A stretch of DNA of 50,230 nucleotides from a virus: the IMG/VR virus record IMGVR_UViG_3300030012_000996, positions 1-50,230 of that record; one strand, given 5' to 3'. Shown here in pieces: positions 34,232-40,585 of the stretch. Within the stretch, counting starts at the first letter, position 1; each line of letters begins with the position of its first letter. The translations under genes and the position numbers were made by a program. The notes beneath the pieces were generated by a model. The model searched no databases and was not told the DNA's origin. It was given only the letters and a program-made list of their open reading frames with translations.

Positions 34232-34447
34232 ATGGCTCTAAGCAAGACACAGAACAAAAGACTAGGAGTGATATTATCAGTAATGTTCAACGAGGAGACG
34301 CCGCCGGAAATGCTAAACGAAGTTGTAGAGCTGGGCTTCGTGGAGAAGATTGATAATTCTTTTCAACTCACAGATAAAGGCATTGATGAAAAAAACCGAT
34401 TGTGCACGCTGTCGGGCCTTAATATCAAGTATTCTAGCGAAAAGTGA
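34232..34447 (+). CDS. Small winged-helix-like protein, 71 aa
   Basis: Starts on the base after the endolysin stop. The pattern PPEMLNEVVELGFVEKIDNS and FQLTDKGIDEKNRLCTL resembles a MarR-type winged helix (helix, then a wing ending in LTDKG). DNA binding is possible but not proved. It is the last gene of unit 3 and is separated by a single base from the stop of the oxygenase gene running the other way, with no terminator between. Confidence 0.5.
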   Translation: MALSKTQNKRLGVILSVMFNEETPPEMLNEVVELGFVEKIDNSFQLTDKGIDEKNRLCTLSGLNIKYSSEK

Positions 34448-34448
34448 A

Positions 34449-35006
34449 TCAGACCCAGTCGTTTCCCTCGTACCAACCAACCAAGCTGAATCTCTCGCCC
34501 TTAGTTACCTTAGTGACCCTATGATAAAGAAAAGAAGGAAAAACTAAGATAGTACCCCTCTCTCGCAGTTTCTTCTGGTCAAGTTTCCCCATATCCTTAC
34601 TAAACTCAAAATCGCCGCCTACGTAATCTATGCTGTCTGATAGCTGAACTGTTATGCTTAGCTTTCGTTGTGACGAATTGTCAAAGATGTTTGAGTCCAT
34701 GTGGTAATCGTAGAAATCACCGGGTCCGTACTTAGCGATCTGGAACTCCTGAAAACCGTTTAGCTGGACGCCGAAACATTCGCGGTTTGCCATGATTATG
34801 TACTGGCGCATAATCCTATCAAGGTAAGCTCCATTCTCTGAATCGTACTCGCAAGGCAGAATGTTAGACGATCTCACGTTCTTGTTGATACTTGAAACGT
34901 TGCCTATCTCGGCTTCCTTAGGCTTGCCCTCAATATATAGGGCCTTGATAGCATCGCAGTGTTCTTCGCTTAACTCCGCTTGCCAAGAATAGCAATAGGA
35001 GTTCAT
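34449..35006 (-). CDS. 2-oxoglutarate/Fe(II) oxygenase, prolyl-hydroxylase type, 185 aa
   Basis: The iron-binding set is intact: His102 and Asp104 in YDYHMDSN, His162 in FLYHRVTK, and Arg172 in GERFSLVGWYEG for 2-oxoglutarate. The core strands FQIAKYGPGDFYDYHMDSN and LSITVQLSDSIDYVGGDFEF follow the usual double-stranded beta-helix order. Such enzymes hydroxylate proteins or other substrates and are frequent in marine phages, with unknown targets. It is the last gene of unit 4; a 31-residue gene ends across its start (TGATG). Confidence 0.85.
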   Translation of the reverse strand: MNSYCYSWQAELSEEHCDAIKALYIEGKPKEAEIGNVSSINKNVRSSNILPCEYDSENGAYLDRIMRQYIIMANRECFGVQLNGFQEFQIAKYGPGDFYDYHMDSNIFDNSSQRKLSITVQLSDSIDYVGGDFEFSKDMGKLDQKKLRERGTILVFPSFLYHRVTKVTKGERFSLVGWYEGNDWV

Positions 35007-35101
35007 CAGCTTCTATTTCTAAATAAATATATAAGAGCTCTGATTGAGTCCTTAGGTAAGTGTCGTAGGTGTTTAGGTATCTTTACATTCTGCACTATCA
35101 T
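35006..35101 (-). CDS. Very small protein, 31 aa
   Basis: A short basic protein (MIVQNVKIPKHLRHLPKDSI...) with a strong ribosome site (AGGGGG, six bases before the ATG) and a stop that overlaps the oxygenase start (TGATG). The coupling and the good ribosome site argue that it is translated, if only as a leader for the oxygenase. Function unknown. Confidence 0.45.
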   Translation of the reverse strand: MIVQNVKIPKHLRHLPKDSIRALIYLFRNRS

Positions 35102-35109
35102 GTTTCCCC

Positions 35110-35205
35110 CTATCTAAAAGTAATAAAGTCAGATGCGTCTATATCATCTAATGCAATAAAAACAACGGTTGTTAAGTTTGCAATTATTAACAAATCAATA
35201 ATCAT
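35110..35205 (-). CDS. Very small hydrophobic protein, 31 aa
   Basis: The ATG at 35205 lies within the end of the 47-residue gene, in another frame, with AAGGAT just ahead. The protein has a hydrophobic first half (IIDLLIIANLTTVVFIAL) and an acidic end (DDIDASDF). It could be a one-helix membrane peptide. It continues the pattern of overlapping tiny genes in unit 4. Confidence 0.4.
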   Translation of the reverse strand: MIIDLLIIANLTTVVFIALDDIDASDFITFR

Positions 35206-35338
35206 TATCCTTGCCCCACTTGCAATTAATGATGTCTTCTAACTCACCCGATGTGTTGTCATTGACTACGAAGTCAACAACTATCCAGAACATTATCCAG
35301 ACTGCAACAGGCATTATTAACCAGAATATATAGTTCAT
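35195..35338 (-). CDS. Small membrane protein, 47 aa
   Basis: The start at 35338 has AAGGGG seven bases ahead and overlaps the previous small gene (ATGA). A membrane helix spans about 4-24 (IFWLIMPVAVWIMFWIVVDF), followed by a polar tail of 20 residues. Early-expressed one-helix proteins of this size often act on host membrane functions, but nothing here shows which. Confidence 0.6.
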   Translation of the reverse strand: MNYIFWLIMPVAVWIMFWIVVDFVVNDNTSGELEDIINCKWGKDNDY

Positions 35339-35433
35339 AGTTTCCCCTTGATCCATAAAACCATAGCTAAGAATATACCACAAGCGCCGTAAAGTGCTAA
35401 AAATCCTATGACTATATTAATAAATATTTCCAC
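35335..35433 (-). CDS. Small membrane protein, 32 aa
   Basis: A GTG start that overlaps the preceding stop (TAGTG), with AAGGAG about ten bases ahead, and an end that overlaps the next start (ATGA). The peptide is one membrane helix (INIVIGFLALYGACGIFLAM) with a short basic tail. Coupling on both sides supports its being real despite the length. Confidence 0.5.
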   Translation of the reverse strand: MEIFINIVIGFLALYGACGIFLAMVLWIKGKL

Positions 35434-35774
35434 TAGACTTGCACTCCTTTCAAAAATTCTGTGCAAAACATTTCGTCAATATCCTCAAGTTCCATGTTGC
35501 CGAAATCGTTTTCAGAGTACCAGCCAGATTTAACAAGAGCTATATCGTTGTTTTTTCTGCTTATCAGCTTGGCAAATTTATAGGCTTGTTCTTTGCTTTC
35601 GTAATCCTCACTTTCAACAAAAGAATCGGCATAGCCACCGTTTGAGAGGAAATCTTCTCTAGTTAATTTGTAACCGTGTTTTTTCATTTCTTTTTGCTGA
35701 TCCAGTCTGAAAAGCATGTTTTCTTTAACAGGACAAAAGTATTCAACAAAATACATTCTAGTTAGGCTTTTCAT
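35433..35774 (-). CDS. Hypothetical protein, 113 aa
   Basis: A soluble acidic protein (MKSLTRMYFVEYFCPVKENM, YKLTREDFLSNGGYADSFVE, SKEQAYKFAKLISRK). No domain recognised. Its start shares a base with the previous stop and its stop with the next GTG, so it lies inside a tightly coupled chain. Expression is presumably early, from site S3. Confidence 0.65.
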   Translation of the reverse strand: MKSLTRMYFVEYFCPVKENMLFRLDQQKEMKKHGYKLTREDFLSNGGYADSFVESEDYESKEQAYKFAKLISRKNNDIALVKSGWYSENDFGNMELEDIDEMFCTEFLKGVQV

Positions 35775-35965
35775 CAGTGAAGTACCCTCTCTCTACAGCC
35801 GTTCTTGAGGAACATAGCCAGATCGTAGTTGTCGGCGGCACTCAATATAGACTCAACCTCTTTAAGCGACATGCTCATTAGATCGGCTTGGTACTTTATT
35901 GACAGCTTAGCCATTTTCTTTTCCAGTGCGGACATCTCCCTAAACTCGTCGTTCTTAATTGACAT
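35774..35965 (-). CDS. Small helical protein, 63 aa
   Basis: The ATG at 35965 has GAGAGGTGG before it. The protein is mostly helical (EFREMSALEKKMAKLSIKYQ, LMSMSLKEVESILSAADNYD). It overlaps the end of the upstream 58-residue gene by 11 bases and shares its last base with the next start. Function unknown. Confidence 0.6.
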   Translation of the reverse strand: MSIKNDEFREMSALEKKMAKLSIKYQADLMSMSLKEVESILSAADNYDLAMFLKNGCRERVLH

Positions 35966-36131
35966 TTTCCACCTCTCTAGGTTCGTAGCTTGCTGTGTGG
36001 CCCGTAGCCCATATCTCGTCAACGCGTCTCTTTGCGTCGGCTTCCTTGTTGTAGGTCGCTATCTTCTTGTGCTCACCGTATCTACCTATGTGCGCGAAAT
36101 ACTGGTACACGTCATATACTGTCGTCTTCAT
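35955..36131 (-). CDS. Small hypothetical protein, 58 aa
   Basis: A compact protein (MKTTVYDVYQYFAHIGRYGE, KKIATYNKEADAKRRVDEIW, ATGHTASYEPREV) that looks like the short mixed alpha-beta accessory proteins encoded in early regions of phages. The start overlaps the upstream stop (ATGA) and the end overlaps the next start by 11 bases. Function unknown. Confidence 0.65.
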   Translation of the reverse strand: MKTTVYDVYQYFAHIGRYGEHKKIATYNKEADAKRRVDEIWATGHTASYEPREVENVN

Positions 36132-36508
36132 TTTATTTTTCCGACGTAAGCATCAAGTACGTAAGGCCCGTATTGCTCAATGCTGTCAATGTACTCAATA
36201 GACCAGTTAGTCCTGGTGTAATACTTATCCTTGAATAAACCGTAGTCAAACATCAGTTCGCAGTAGAAATTGAACTTCTTGTACTTACTCCTAAGAGCAG
36301 ACTTTCTTATAAGTTTTTTGTACTGCGTGTTGTAGAGTCTTAAAGCCATTTCGTAATCGCAGGCCGCCTTGACGAACTTCGTTACCAACTTAAGCAGGCT
36401 TTCGTCAAACGGCACTATCGTGTTGTAGTCCCTTGCGCCTCCTATGCAAGAATACTCTCCACCTATCGCAGTTAGATAGAGGGTGCTTAATGAGTTATCA
36501 GATTTCAT
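36128..36508 (-). CDS. Hypothetical protein, 126 aa
   Basis: A Tyr/Lys/Leu-rich protein (LLKLVTKFVKAACDYEMALR, YNTQYKKLIRKSALRSKYKK, NFYCELMFDYGLFKDKYYTR). No domain recognised. It follows the first gene of unit 4 with a TAATG overlap and is joined to the next by ATGA. Confidence 0.6.
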   Translation of the reverse strand: MKSDNSLSTLYLTAIGGEYSCIGGARDYNTIVPFDESLLKLVTKFVKAACDYEMALRLYNTQYKKLIRKSALRSKYKKFNFYCELMFDYGLFKDKYYTRTNWSIEYIDSIEQYGPYVLDAYVGKIK

Positions 36509-36756
36509 TACTTAACTCCTGCAACAAAAGAGTCATAAGCTAATTTAGCTTTTTCTTTACTAAATTCTTTAAATGGAATATTTTTTTCATATCTGCCTGC
36601 GAAACCTTCTATTAATTTATAATCAGTTTCGCCGTCAACAAAGTTTCTTATAAACAGGCGTTTTTCTTCTTTGTTTTTAGAATAAAAAACTTCTGTTACT
36701 TGACACTTTCTACCTAGATAAGATAGATTTTTTTTAGCTATATTATGAATTTTCAT
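36508..36756 (-). CDS. Small basic protein, first gene of unit 4, 82 aa
   Basis: It is Lys-rich with a beta-like core (CQVTEVFYSKNKEEKRLFIR, GETDYKLIEGFAGRYEKN). The leader has AAACGCTCATAGAGCAGGAG before the ATG, and the replication unit has almost the same leader, so the two are probably expressed together. The promoter is site S3 with a -10 at 36802-36797. Function unknown; early host-takeover protein is a guess. Confidence 0.65.
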   Translation of the reverse strand: MKIHNIAKKNLSYLGRKCQVTEVFYSKNKEEKRLFIRNFVDGETDYKLIEGFAGRYEKNIPFKEFSKEKAKLAYDSFVAGVK

Positions 36757-36796
36757 TTTATTCTCCTGCTCTATGAGCGTTTCAATTTATATATAA

Positions 36797-36839
36797 ATTC
36801 TAATCTTTTTTTACGTAATAGTAAACCTTTTTTGGAATA
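36797..36839 (-). promoter_or_regulatory. Leftward motif promoter for unit 4 (site S3)
   Basis: A perfect TAAACCTTTTTTGGAATA (36822-36839). Leftward, GGTTTA is followed after 19 bases by TAGAAT (36802-36797), and the AAACGCTCA leader (36782-36774) comes before the first gene. The element lies inside the last codons of the Vsr gene. It is base-for-base identical with the site at the replication unit. Confidence 0.7.
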
Positions 36840-37230
36840 ATTTATTAATAACTTTTTCTAGCTTTTCTGGCTTGTTTACATGGCATTCCCATACTGTTTC
36901 AACTTCCCAGCCAAGTTTCCTAAGGTCTCTGCGGTTCCTAGCGTCTCGTTTTCTATTGGCTGTAAACTTGTTTAGCCAGAACTCTGTATTAGTCTTAGGA
37001 ACCTTTCTACCTCTCTTGCAGTTATGTTTATGCCAGAAACAACCGTTCACGAATATGCAGGTGTTGTATTTCGGCATAACTATGTCCGGTTTCCCGGGCA
37101 AGTCCTTTCTATGCAGTGAAAATCTGAATCCTAAACCGTGTAGCAGCTTTCGCATGTTCACCTCTGGTTTGGTGTTCTTTGACTTGATGCAGGACATTAT
37201 CTTGCTTCTGACTGGATCGGGCTTATTCAT
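36811..37230 (-). CDS. vsr: Vsr-type very-short-patch repair endonuclease, 139 aa
   Basis: Vsr nicks beside T:G mismatches that come from deaminated 5-methylcytosine. The fold is recognisable: RSKIMSCIKSKNTKPEVNMR, LHRKDLPGKPDIVMPKY with catalytic Asp49, FVNGCFWHKHNC with Cys64, His67, His69 and Cys71 (zinc and active site), FWLNKFTANRKRDARN and LGWEVETVWECH. The last nine residues (LFQKRFTIT) are encoded by the unit-4 promoter element. The phage carries a cytosine-C5 methyltransferase 3.4 kb away, a natural partner. Start shares a base with the HNH stop. Confidence 0.9.
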   Translation of the reverse strand: MNKPDPVRSKIMSCIKSKNTKPEVNMRKLLHGLGFRFSLHRKDLPGKPDIVMPKYNTCIFVNGCFWHKHNCKRGRKVPKTNTEFWLNKFTANRKRDARNRRDLRKLGWEVETVWECHVNKPEKLEKVINKLFQKRFTIT

Positions 37231-37574
37231 TAGAAAGGCAAATCGTTGTCTTCATCTTTAGGCGGCGACCAGGATTTATCTTCCCAAAGTCGCCTAGCCC
37301 ACTCTTGACCGAATGTTGCCGGTAATCCAAAACTGGCGAAGAACTTGTATTCGTCACCAAACTTCGTGTGCAAAAGCGAATGATGCATCATACAAAGAGG
37401 TATCACGTTTCTGTCGTTGCTTTTAAGCGATAGGCCGCGCTTTCCGTCATATGGTTTCATAAGGTGGTGCGCTTGGACCTCGCTTGAATGCGAATAGTAA
37501 CCGGCTTTGCAGATCAGGCACGGAAGCGTTCTTATCCATTCAAGATGCTTTTTGTTCTGAAATCTCTTAGCCAA
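37230..37574 (-). CDS. HNH-type nuclease (DUF968-like), 114 aa
   Basis: Start is TTG (AAAGGT eight bases before). The zinc/nuclease pattern is LPCLICKAG, VQAHHLMKP, VIPLCMMHHSLLHTKFGDE, with the Cys pairs and His cluster of HNH proteins of the DUF968 kind that sit in phage recombination clusters. It probably cuts branched or single-stranded DNA intermediates. Neighbours are the annealing protein and exonuclease upstream and Vsr downstream. Confidence 0.75.
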   Translation of the reverse strand: MAKRFQNKKHLEWIRTLPCLICKAGYYSHSSEVQAHHLMKPYDGKRGLSLKSNDRNVIPLCMMHHSLLHTKFGDEYKFFASFGLPATFGQEWARRLWEDKSWSPPKDEDNDLPF

Positions 37575-37585
37575 GTGTGTTACCT

Positions 37586-37972
37586 TTAGAAGCCTATTTT
37601 ATCAGCTATCTCCTTTTCGCTGTATTCCTTTTCCTCTTGGACTTCCTCAAAGCCCAGACTGGTAAAAGGCACGCCTTCCGAGGTTTCTCTGTTCCAGCAA
37701 CCCAGCTTGTATATCTTTTCCTCGCCGGTGGCTATAGTTACCTTACCGCCCATGTCCGGGGTTCTCTCACTTCTTTTCTCGGTGTTAAGGTGCAACAGAC
37801 CGATTGCCTGGTACATCTCGTACTTAGGCTCGCCCTGCTTGTTGTAGCTTTTTATAATCGCACCGTAGAACTTTTTATCGTTCAGGGTGTAATTACCTTT
37901 CTCTTTTACTTCGGCCTTGACCTCACGCCACATGTAGCCCTTGCCTTCGTCGTCATACTTTTTATCACTCAT
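37586..37972 (-). CDS. Hypothetical recombination-region protein, 128 aa
   Basis: A beta-rich soluble protein (KFYGAIIKSYNKQGEPKYEM, YQAIGLLHLNTEKRSE, VTIATGEEKIYKLGCWNRET, GVPFTSLGFEEVQEEK). The last pattern resembles DUF736-like small beta barrels, and a single-strand DNA-binding role would fit its place beside an annealing protein, but this is a guess. It overlaps the upstream winged-helix gene by eight bases. Confidence 0.55.
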   Translation of the reverse strand: MSDKKYDDEGKGYMWREVKAEVKEKGNYTLNDKKFYGAIIKSYNKQGEPKYEMYQAIGLLHLNTEKRSERTPDMGGKVTIATGEEKIYKLGCWNRETSEGVPFTSLGFEEVQEEKEYSEKEIADKIGF

Positions 37973-38234
37973 TTTCTACTCCTATAAGTTTGTATTCATA
38001 ACCTTTACTATTAAACATTCTTCTTTTCTCTATAACCTCGCCTTCCATAGGCAGATTAAACTTCACTCTCTGCGGAACTTTACGAAAGTCTCTTATGGCT
38101 GCACTGATAGAAGGCTCGCCGTAAGAAACTCCCGTATTGTTGATAATAACCTTTCGCAAGGTCCAGAAGTTCCACCATTTACCGTTACGCATGCATCTAT
38201 AGACACATTCATTCAACGAAATCTTACTTCCCAT
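37965..38234 (-). CDS. Winged-helix DNA-binding protein, 89 aa
   Basis: The ATG at 38234 lies 11 bases inside the annealing-protein gene. A winged helix is suggested by NGKWWNFWTLRKVIINNTGV, SYGEPSISAAIRDFRK (recognition helix region) and a hairpin ending KGYEYKLIGVE. Similar short proteins are common in phage recombination/replication clusters. DNA binding is likely; the target is unknown. Confidence 0.6.
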   Translation of the reverse strand: MGSKISLNECVYRCMRNGKWWNFWTLRKVIINNTGVSYGEPSISAAIRDFRKVPQRVKFNLPMEGEVIEKRRMFNSKGYEYKLIGVENE

Positions 38235-38889
38235 AGAGGTCAATCATTTTTTCGTAGGCGCTCTTGTTATCGTCGTCTTCCGCTACGTCGTTGTATGCGC
38301 TCTCTATGGCTTTCGTGTTTACGCTGAATAGCTCAACGCGTTCTTCTTCTTCCATGTCAGCCATTGCCTTGCGGATAGCCTCTATGTAATCGGTTGTCGT
38401 GTGGAACGTGTGCGCGGTCTTGCGGTCTATTCCAAGCAGTATGTATGACTTAACGTCAACAGACTTTGTAGGCTTGGCATCTCTATCTACCAAATCTTCG
38501 CCTCTATATATGTGTGCGCCCAGTCCAAACATTGAAATGCACTTAGTTAGGCATCTCATTTTAGTGTTAGCAACATCAACAACGTTCCAGTCTTTTTTAG
38601 CGTTATTGTTGAAATCGGTAACCGCCAGCCACATAGAACGCTTTACCCCTTGTATTGTTACAGTGCAATGCACCGAAGCTGATCCGTCAGGATATACCAT
38701 GCAATCCATTAGGCCGTGTTGAGGGTGCTCAAACTCCTTGAACTCGTAGTCAATTTCAGGAAAATACTTTTGTATCTCTTGCCACATGTCAGTCCAACTT
38801 AGATAATCAAACTTACCCTTCTTATCTTTTATTTTATCCATGCTAACCTTGTTTAAGGTTTCCCAGATAGATTTATACTTATCGCTCAT
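38224..38889 (-). CDS. Single-strand annealing protein, Sak3/DUF1071-like, 221 aa
   Basis: The start at 38889 has GGAG ahead and overlaps the exonuclease stop (ATGA). The family pattern is clear: FDYLSWTDMWQEIQKYFPEI, GVKRSMWLAVTDFNNNAKKD and VDVANTKMRCLTKCISMFGL followed by GAHIYRGEDL. These proteins anneal complementary single strands during phage recombination. Directly behind a RecB-like exonuclease it forms the usual two-part recombinase, as in lambda Exo/Beta. The C-terminal third is acidic and variable. Confidence 0.85.
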   Translation of the reverse strand: MSDKYKSIWETLNKVSMDKIKDKKGKFDYLSWTDMWQEIQKYFPEIDYEFKEFEHPQHGLMDCMVYPDGSASVHCTVTIQGVKRSMWLAVTDFNNNAKKDWNVVDVANTKMRCLTKCISMFGLGAHIYRGEDLVDRDAKPTKSVDVKSYILLGIDRKTAHTFHTTTDYIEAIRKAMADMEEEERVELFSVNTKAIESAYNDVAEDDDNKSAYEKMIDLYGK

Positions 38890-39677
38890 TTTATACTCCA
38901 TAGGTTTTTAGCGGCCTCAATGTCCTCATCTGACCAACGCCAGTCGTCAAAGTCTGGATAAAGCAACGAAGCCACAGTTCTAATATCGTCTGAATATGAA
39001 AGTAGGTTCATCATCGCGAACGCTGCTTTTCTAAGGACAGACACGTTTTCTTCTACGTTCGTAATCTCTCTGGTTACAACGTCTGCCTTCTTGGAAGTGA
39101 CGTGTAGAAAGTCTACGTACGCAGGCTTGTTTTCAGCTAGGCTATAAAGGCTTAGCTGACGACAAATGCTTGAAGGCGTATCAGAGAGCAACCTAGCGGT
39201 TGTCTTTATATCTCTAATGCAGTCTTCGTAAGTTAAATCTATGTAACCAATTACCGGAATAGGAATGTCTTCAAACTCTATCTCTATTTTTCTCTGGCAC
39301 TCAACAGGCTTGGTTTCTAGGTTGTTGTAGAAGCTAACGCCCAGATTAACCCATTCTTCTAGTTTGTCCCTTTCCTTGTTTATGTCTTCTGAACTTACAA
39401 AAATAGTATCGTCTATGTTGTGGTTATAGAGCCTATCAAAATCTTTCTTAGCATTGACTATAGACTTCTGTAATCTACTTTCGCTTTCTGAATCCATATC
39501 AAACGAGTTGCATATAGCGTTATCTATAGCTGTGCCACGCCACATAGCGGGACTGCTGGAAGAACGATAACCGCTAACCTTTAGCAGCCAGTGACACGGA
39601 CTTGATATAAATTGGTTTATGGAACTAGCCGACAGATGAGTAATATCGTGGGCCTCAAACGGATCATTTTTCATCAT
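38886..39677 (-). CDS. RecB/Cas4-like PD-(D/E)XK exonuclease, 263 aa
   Basis: LSASSINQFISSPCHWLLKV and MWRGTAIDNAI form the N-terminal motif; GYIDLTYEDCIRDIKTT carries Asp147, Asp156 and Lys158, and RQLSLYSLAENKPAYVDF gives the downstream QxxxY-like helix. This matches phage RecB-family exonucleases that resect DNA ends to feed the annealing protein. It has a GAGG site before ATGATG and is the first gene of unit 5, divergent from the Cro-like gene. Confidence 0.85.
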   Translation of the reverse strand: MMKNDPFEAHDITHLSASSINQFISSPCHWLLKVSGYRSSSSPAMWRGTAIDNAICNSFDMDSESESRLQKSIVNAKKDFDRLYNHNIDDTIFVSSEDINKERDKLEEWVNLGVSFYNNLETKPVECQRKIEIEFEDIPIPVIGYIDLTYEDCIRDIKTTARLLSDTPSSICRQLSLYSLAENKPAYVDFLHVTSKKADVVTREITNVEENVSVLRKAAFAMMNLLSYSDDIRTVASLLYPDFDDWRWSDEDIEAAKNLWSIK

Positions 39678-39694
39678 TTCATTACCTCTAATTT

Positions 39695-39754
39695 ATGACT
39701 TGTCATTTAATGTATATGTGATTATAATTCATATTTGGAATAATTGAAACAATT
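39695..39754. promoter_or_regulatory. Divergent control region of units 5 and 6 (site S4)
   Basis: Rightward: TTGTCA (39700-39705), 17 bases, TATAAT (39723-39728), a near-consensus sigma-70 promoter for the Cro-like gene. The palindrome ATGAC-TT-GTCAT (39695-39706) covers its -35. ATATTTGGAATAA (39731-39743), a half-match to the phage motif, covers the likely transcription start, and AATTG-AAA-CAATT (39742-39754) lies in the leader. ATTATAAT is its own complement, so the same bases can serve as -10 for leftward unit 5. Confidence 0.7.
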
Positions 39755-39756
39755 TT

Positions 39757-39975
39757 ATGCTCCTAAAGTCATATCTAAAAAAGCACAAACATACGCAGAT
39801 GTCCTTTATAGAACTGATAGATATAGCTACTGGCGTTAAGATTCCGCAGGGAACTTTTGCTAAATGGATCACCGGTTCAAGAATACCCAGAAAGAAAGAA
39901 ATGATGATCTTGTACAACATAACGGAAGGTCATGTTCAACCAAACGATTTTTACTTAGAGGAGATAAAAGATTAG
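39757..39975 (+). CDS. Cro/C1-like helix-turn-helix regulator, 72 aa
   Basis: A small XRE-type protein: FIELIDIATGVKIPQGTFAK as the helix-turn-helix, WITGSRIPRKKEMMILYNIT and the end EGHVQPNDFY, the last being typical for Cro-like phage proteins. It should bind short palindromes as a dimer, most likely in its own promoter (39695-39706 or 39742-39754), and could be the factor that reads the phage motif; this is inference. The leader has no ribosome site and is only about 22 bases long. Confidence 0.75.
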   Translation: MLLKSYLKKHKHTQMSFIELIDIATGVKIPQGTFAKWITGSRIPRKKEMMILYNITEGHVQPNDFYLEEIKD

Positions 39976-40066
39976 TTAGCGCTCTGGCAAATGTTAATTG
40001 CGGCTTACGTAGCGGCAAGGACAAATCACTTAAAAAACGTCAGGGCGTTGGCTTCTTGAAAAAAAT

Positions 40067-40585
40067 ATGAACAAAGAAATATTAAACGTTGAATTATCTA
40101 AATTAGTTCCATATGAGAAAAACTCACGCACGCACACGCAAGAGCAAATAGAACAGATAGCAAGCTCTATTCAGGAGTTTGGTTTTACTAACCCTGTTCT
40201 TATAGACGAGAACAACTCCGTACTGGCAGGTCACGGTAGAGTCAAGGCGGCTGAACTTTTAGAGCTTAATGATGTGCCTACACTAAAAGTAACTGGATTA
40301 TCTGATAAACAGAAAAGAGCATACGTAATAGCAGACAATAAGTTAGCTCTTAATGCTACTTGGAATGACGACATATTGCAGACCGAGTTGCAGGATTTGT
40401 TCAATTCAGACTTTGACCTAAGCATACTAGGATTAAATGAGAATGAGATAAACAGCTTTCTAGGCGATTCACTTAACGACATATCTGACGAAAAGGATTT
40501 TGTAGGGGCCGAGGAAATCACATTAGACGACATAGATAACTTTGCTCATGAATGTCCGAGATGCGGCTTCAATTTTAATGATTGA
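40067..40585 (+). CDS. ParB/Srx-like domain protein, 172 aa
   Basis: The ParB N-terminal fold is plain: LSKLVPYEKNSRTHTQEQIE, SSIQEFGFTNPVLIDENN, VLAGHGRVKAAELLELNDVP (the GHGR nucleotide-binding motif), and KRAYVIADNKLALNATWND. A zinc knuckle CPRCGF ends the protein. There is no ParA, so this is not partition. In many phages this domain is fused to or precedes a DNA methyltransferase; here the next gene is a C5 methyltransferase overlapping by eight bases. It may guide or regulate modification. Bases 39976-40066 before it show no convincing gene. Confidence 0.8.
   Translation: MNKEILNVELSKLVPYEKNSRTHTQEQIEQIASSIQEFGFTNPVLIDENNSVLAGHGRVKAAELLELNDVPTLKVTGLSDKQKRAYVIADNKLALNATWNDDILQTELQDLFNSDFDLSILGLNENEINSFLGDSLNDISDEKDFVGAEEITLDDIDNFAHECPRCGFNFND

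Noticed and set aside
37577-37987. A hydrophobic 136-codon rightward frame opposite the recombination genes
   Set aside because: It is antisense to a coherent leftward operon with overlapping starts and stops, and its hydrophobicity follows from the complement of Lys/Glu codons.
39864-40070. A 68-codon rightward frame between the Cro-like and ParB-like genes whose stop overlaps the ParB ATG
   Set aside because: Half of it lies within the Cro-like gene without a ribosome site; the unique part (SALANVNCGLRSGKDKS) has no recognisable pattern. A small coupled protein cannot be excluded but is not supported.
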